The notes under the pieces are model-generated. The model did not search any database. It was not told the DNA's origin and saw only the letters and a program-made list of their open reading frames with translations. Source: a bacterium (GTDB lineage: Bacteria > Patescibacteriota > Minisyncoccia > UBA6257 > GWB1-50-10). From it: a stretch of DNA of 7,647 nucleotides. The position numbers and the translations under genes were made by a program. This document shows, piece after piece, positions 5,055-7,647 of the stretch (position 1 is the stretch's first letter; each line of letters begins with the position of its first letter). The stretch lies in NCBI GenBank assembly GCA_021814835.1, contig JAKAHO010000027.1, forward strand, positions 1 through 7,647, read 5' to 3'.

Positions 5055-6230
5055 ATGATTAATTTTCAATCAATTTTTAATGATTCAATGACTAAACTTC
5101 GAAAGATTCATTCATTGAAAATTGAAAATTTAAAATTAAAAATTGCGCGCGATAGGCGCGCATTTACCCTTATCGAAATGCTTGTGGTGGTTGCGATAAC
5201 CGCCATTTTTGCGACGATGGGCACCGTGTTCCTCGGCTCATACAGAGGCAGTCAGAATTTGAAGAAAACACTTGATGAAGTTGCATCTCTTGTTCAGGCA
5301 ACGCAGAAGCGTTCGATTACGCAGGACAATGGAAGCGAGTGGAATGTGCGTTTTTCAAATACCACAAGTTCGGGCAGTCAGTATTTTAGCTTTTCCGGTG
5401 CGAGTTTTTCCACTTCAAGTGTAGACCGTACGTATGGTCTTGCGCGGGGTATTGTGTTCTCAAGCCCGTTTTCCGGCTCCACATACGACGCGCTCTTTGC
5501 GCCTATCACGGGAGCGCTTCCCGAAAAAAAGATTATTTCAATGATTGACGGGAAGGGCGATGGACTTGTGTCCGATCTTGTTCTTTCTTCAACGGGGCGG
5601 ACCACAAAGCGCAATGAGAATGGGCTTGTCGGTTATTGGCACCTTGACGATGCAACGGGTACGGTTGCGAGTGATGCGTCAGGGCTTGGGAATAAGGGCA
5701 CACTTGTTAATAGTCCGACGTGGCAATCCGGCGTATCCTGCGTGGCGGGGGCGTGCGTAAGTTTTAACGGCACAAATAATCAGATTACTATTCCTCTCGT
5801 AACGAATGCCGTAAATAATATTTCTTTGTCGGCGTGGATGTATTGGTCTGGGACTTCCGCCAATGGATTGATAGCATACAATGGCAACGCTGGTGCAAAT
5901 GGCTTTGGCATTTTAATAGGAAATGGATCTTGCGGTATGGGTGGGCGAATCTCCATTCTTTTGGGGGGAATTTTATGCAATGCGTTGAGCGCATCTTACG
6001 TGCCACCGGCAAACACTTGGGTGCATCTTGTTGCAACGCGCGATGCTGGCACTTGGAAATTATATGTGAACGGAGCGCTGGCGATTACTGGTGTAACACA
6101 AACGCCGAATATTCCGACTGGGTGGACATATATAGGAACCACCTTTCCCGGTTCGATTGATGAGGTGCGCTTTTATAACCGCGCCTTATCCGCGAGCGAG
6201 ATAGCAAGTCAGTACAATGACCTCAGATAA
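5055..6230 (+). CDS. FimT/GspH-like pseudopilin with C-terminal LamG (jelly-roll) domain
   Basis: A 391-residue protein from the Shine-Dalgarno-supported ATG. A 36-residue, Lys- and Asn-rich leader precedes RRA|FTLIEMLVVVAITAIFA, so cleavage is expected after A36 with the conserved Glu at E41. Alanine at -1 is unusual, since Gly is the rule. Residues 37 to about 185 form a short GspH/FimT-like beta-rich body. From G190 (GLVGYWHLDD) to the C-terminus is a LamG-like (Laminin_G_3) fold, with CVSFNG, ISLSAWMYW, WVHLVATRD, KLYVNG and the hallmark FPGSIDEVRFYNRALSASEI. C229 and C234 (C-x4-C) may form a disulfide. After processing it would join the pilus as a minor subunit, displaying a lectin-like domain outside the cell. 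Much of the leader is encoded by a palindromic repeat (5071-5145). An alternative start at 5088 would give a 25-residue leader. Translation appears coupled to the next gene through TAATG. Confidence 0.88.
   Translation: MINFQSIFNDSMTKLRKIHSLKIENLKLKIARDRRAFTLIEMLVVVAITAIFATMGTVFLGSYRGSQNLKKTLDEVASLVQATQKRSITQDNGSEWNVRFSNTTSSGSQYFSFSGASFSTSSVDRTYGLARGIVFSSPFSGSTYDALFAPITGALPEKKIISMIDGKGDGLVSDLVLSSTGRTTKRNENGLVGYWHLDDATGTVASDASGLGNKGTLVNSPTWQSGVSCVAGACVSFNGTNNQITIPLVTNAVNNISLSAWMYWSGTSANGLIAYNGNAGANGFGILIGNGSCGMGGRISILLGGILCNALSASYVPPANTWVHLVATRDAGTWKLYVNGALAITGVTQTPNIPTGWTYIGTTFPGSIDEVRFYNRALSASEIASQYNDLR
5071..5145. repeat. Palindromic AT-rich heptad-repeat element inside leader codons
   Basis: The right arm holds tandem 7-base units: ATTGAAA (5114), ATTGAAA (5121), ATTTAAA (5128), ATTAAAA (5135) and a partial ATTG (5142). 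The outer arms CAATTTTTAAT (5071-5081) and ATTAAAAATTG (5135-5145) pair perfectly over 11 bp. TTCAATGA (5084-5091) pairs with TCATTGAA (5112-5119). A further AATTTTCAAT at 5061-5070 mirrors 5114-5123. The 75 bases equal 25 codons, so the pseudopilin frame is kept and the element is translated into residues such as KIENLKLKI. Confidence 0.75.
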
Positions 6231-7552
6231 TGAGAGTAACAAATAACAAACAACTGATAACTGATAACGGGGGAAGGGAATCACCTCCTTCTGAAGTTAT
6301 TAGTTATATGTTTTCAGTTATCAGTTCACGAGACGGTCAGTCCCTCATTGAGGTTGTTATCGGCTTGGCTATCGGCTCGATTCTCATCGGGGCGTCTGCG
6401 TTTGCAATCTCAACAATGTTGCAGACAAACCTTGCTTCTCAAAAGGGTCAGGCTGCTACTGCGTTTGCGCAGGAATTATTGAACAAGGCAAGAGTGTACG
6501 GCTCCGCGAGTTGGCAGAGCTTGTACGGACTTACCAAGGCATCAAGCACGCAGTATTTTTTGAATGCTTCCGGGACGACATATGCGGTGGTGCCAGGGAG
6601 GGAGGGGATGCTCGATAATGATGTGACGAACGGTCTCGTTGCCGAGTGGAAATTCGATGAGGACGCCGCAAGCACGAGTACTACTACTTATGATGCGACT
6701 GGCAATGGAAATAATGGAACGCTTACCAATAGCCCGACTCGCGCCACATCGACCTGCAGAATTGTGAATTGTTTAAAGTTTGACGGCGCGACTCAAAGGG
6801 TGACGCTCGGTCCAGTTCAGATTGGTACGCTCACTACCGTTTCGGCGTGGATTGTTGCGACTACGACGTTGCAGAGGCCGGTACTCAGCAATCGGGGATC
6901 CGGGTTGTATTTTGGAATTACGGGAGGAAAATTTTTCACGTATTACAATACCGCGACGCCTCCTGCAATGGTATCTGCTAAATCAGTCAACGATAACGCA
7001 TGGCATCTTGTTACGTGGGTATCAAACGGTACGACGTCGGTTATGTATATCGACGGACTATTGGACAATACTCAGGCTCAGTCCAGAAGCACGTCAACGT
7101 CAAATGGGTATATTGCGTTCGATTCGCCAAACATCGAATATTTTCCGGGTAGTATTGATGATGTGCGTATCTACAACCGTGCGCTTTCGGCGGACGAGGT
7201 GCGGCAGCTTTGGAACAGCAATATATTTGTCCGCTACTTCTATGTGGAAAATATCTGCCGTACCAATAATGCATCGAGTTCTATCTCTGGAGTTGCGCCG
7301 TGCGGTTCGGGTTCGGCAGATGACCCCTCCACGCAAAAGGTGACCGCGGTCACGCAGTGGACGACCGGTCAGGGAGCGGGAATCACAACACTTTCCGATT
7401 ATCTCACCCGCTGGAAGAACACTATTTTTCGGCAGACTGACTGGTCGGGGGGTGGCGGAGCCACGAGTCCTGTTACTTCGCCGGGAAGCACATTCTCATC
7501 TTCGTCCGGTGCGAATTTCGGTGGTGGCTCGATACGCATTCAAGGGCTCTAG
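6230..7552 (+). CDS. Prepilin-type protein with internal LamG domain
   Basis: 440 residues from an ATG that overlaps the preceding stop (TAATG), implying translational coupling. The prepilin site is SSRDG|QSLIEVVIGLAIGSILIG: cleavage after G36, Gln at +1, Glu at +5 (E41). An in-frame ATG at 6308 (M27) would give a conventional 10-residue leader and a 414-residue protein, so the true start is open. Residues 37 to about 134 form a pseudopilin stalk. About 135-331 is a LamG jelly roll (GLVAEWKFDE, CLKFDG, VSAWIV, WHLVTWVSNG, YIDG, FPGSIDDVRIYNRALSADEV), homologous to that of the previous gene and with the same C-x4-C (C176, C181). After it, IFVRYFYVENICR and DPSTQKVTAVTQW resume a beta-rich pseudopilin-like body, then a Gly/Ser-rich tail (about 408-434). 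The layout suggests LamG was inserted within a pilin body. It is probably a surface minor pilin. Confidence 0.87.
   Translation: MRVTNNKQLITDNGGRESPPSEVISYMFSVISSRDGQSLIEVVIGLAIGSILIGASAFAISTMLQTNLASQKGQAATAFAQELLNKARVYGSASWQSLYGLTKASSTQYFLNASGTTYAVVPGREGMLDNDVTNGLVAEWKFDEDAASTSTTTYDATGNGNNGTLTNSPTRATSTCRIVNCLKFDGATQRVTLGPVQIGTLTTVSAWIVATTTLQRPVLSNRGSGLYFGITGGKFFTYYNTATPPAMVSAKSVNDNAWHLVTWVSNGTTSVMYIDGLLDNTQAQSRSTSTSNGYIAFDSPNIEYFPGSIDDVRIYNRALSADEVRQLWNSNIFVRYFYVENICRTNNASSSISGVAPCGSGSADDPSTQKVTAVTQWTTGQGAGITTLSDYLTRWKNTIFRQTDWSGGGGATSPVTSPGSTFSSSSGANFGGGSIRIQGL
6252..6326. repeat. Palindromic AACTGAT heptad-repeat element inside leader codons
   Basis: The left arm is a tandem heptad AACTGAT-AACTGAT-AAC (6252-6268). 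The right arm holds 7-base units from 6295 to 6326: AGTTATT, AGTTATA, a degenerate TGTTTTC, AGTTATC and AGTT. AACTGATAACTG (6252-6263) and CAGTTATCAGTT (6315-6326) are perfect 12-bp inverted repeats 51 bp apart. Inside them GAAGG (6273-6277) can pair with CCTTC (6287-6291). The 75 bases equal 25 codons, and the element encodes most of the leader between residues 8 and 33 of the second LamG protein. Confidence 0.78.
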
Positions 7553-7624
7553 CAGACCTCTTATGCAATGCCTTTTCTACTGCAATTTTCATATTTGGGC
7601 TACGGCTTTGTAAAATCTTCTTGA

Positions 7625-7641
7625 TGTACACGTTGTGTACA
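7625..7641. repeat. Short palindrome TGTACAC-GTT-GTGTACA
   Basis: A perfect 7-bp inverted repeat with a 3-base centre lies near the right edge. It is operator-like in size and symmetry, but nothing next to it identifies a regulator. The remainder of 7553-7647 shows no clear terminator for the preceding gene and no gene I can support. Confidence 0.45.
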
Positions 7642-7647
7642 CCTTCG

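Noticed and set aside
5071..5145. CRISPR-like array from the tandem repeats
   Set aside because: Units are only 7 bp with no spacers, and the region is translated.
330..7552. Recoding of UGA (code 25, as in Gracilibacteria/Absconditabacteria), suggested by the absence of TGA stops
   Set aside because: No in-frame TGA interrupts any of the seven genes, so the standard bacterial code explains them; seven stops are too few to infer avoidance of TGA.
7473..7646. Minus-strand open frame of 57 codons reaching the right edge
   Set aside because: Its last part overlaps the pseudopilin C-terminus and is probably a shadow; the rest is too short and unrecognised to call a convergent gene.

Overview
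This window is a compact type IV pilus (T4P) locus. It most likely comes from a Candidate Phyla Radiation (Patescibacteria) bacterium, probably of the Parcubacteria/Paceibacteria type. Three things point that way: very short prepilins with a GSPLSxLPLDP core motif, pseudopilins carrying LamG lectin-like domains, and a near-absence of Shine-Dalgarno sites, with -10 boxes lying almost on the start codons. This assignment is inference from family knowledge; no rRNA marker is present. All seven complete genes read well in the standard bacterial code and end in TAA (3) or TAG (4).

Layout, left to right. Positions 1-111 hold a short minus-strand open frame that runs off the left edge, possibly the start of a divergent gene. 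Positions 112-329 are intergenic and hold a GC-rich dyad and a good sigma70-type promoter. On the plus strand follow a stand-alone CheY-like response regulator (330-713), two paralogous type IV prepilins (756-1325 and 1406-1981), a strong intrinsic terminator (1990-2018), the assembly ATPase PilB (2085-3800), the platform protein PilC (3840-5042), and two large LamG-bearing pseudopilins (5055-6230 and 6230-7552). The last 95 bases hold a short palindrome and no gene I can support.

How the genes fit together: PilB would hydrolyse ATP on the cytoplasmic side of PilC, which extracts mature pilins from the membrane into the fibre. The two small prepilins are candidates for the major or abundant pilins. 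The two LamG proteins look like minor pseudopilins that could cap or decorate the fibre with a carbohydrate- or protein-binding jelly-roll domain. The response regulator may control expression or motor activity. Prepilin peptidase (PilD), a retraction ATPase (PilT) and PilM/N/O are not in the window.

The most notable observations are: (a) two different palindromic heptad-repeat elements of about 75 bp, each placed in frame inside the leader-peptide codons of one LamG pseudopilin, so that both leaders are predicted to be 36 residues long; (b) a LamG domain apparently nested inside a pseudopilin body; (c) five consecutive genes with a -10 box close to the start codon and no Shine-Dalgarno, suggesting leaderless or short-leader mRNAs; and (d) a nearly identical 49-bp signal-sequence segment shared by two otherwise diverged pilin genes.
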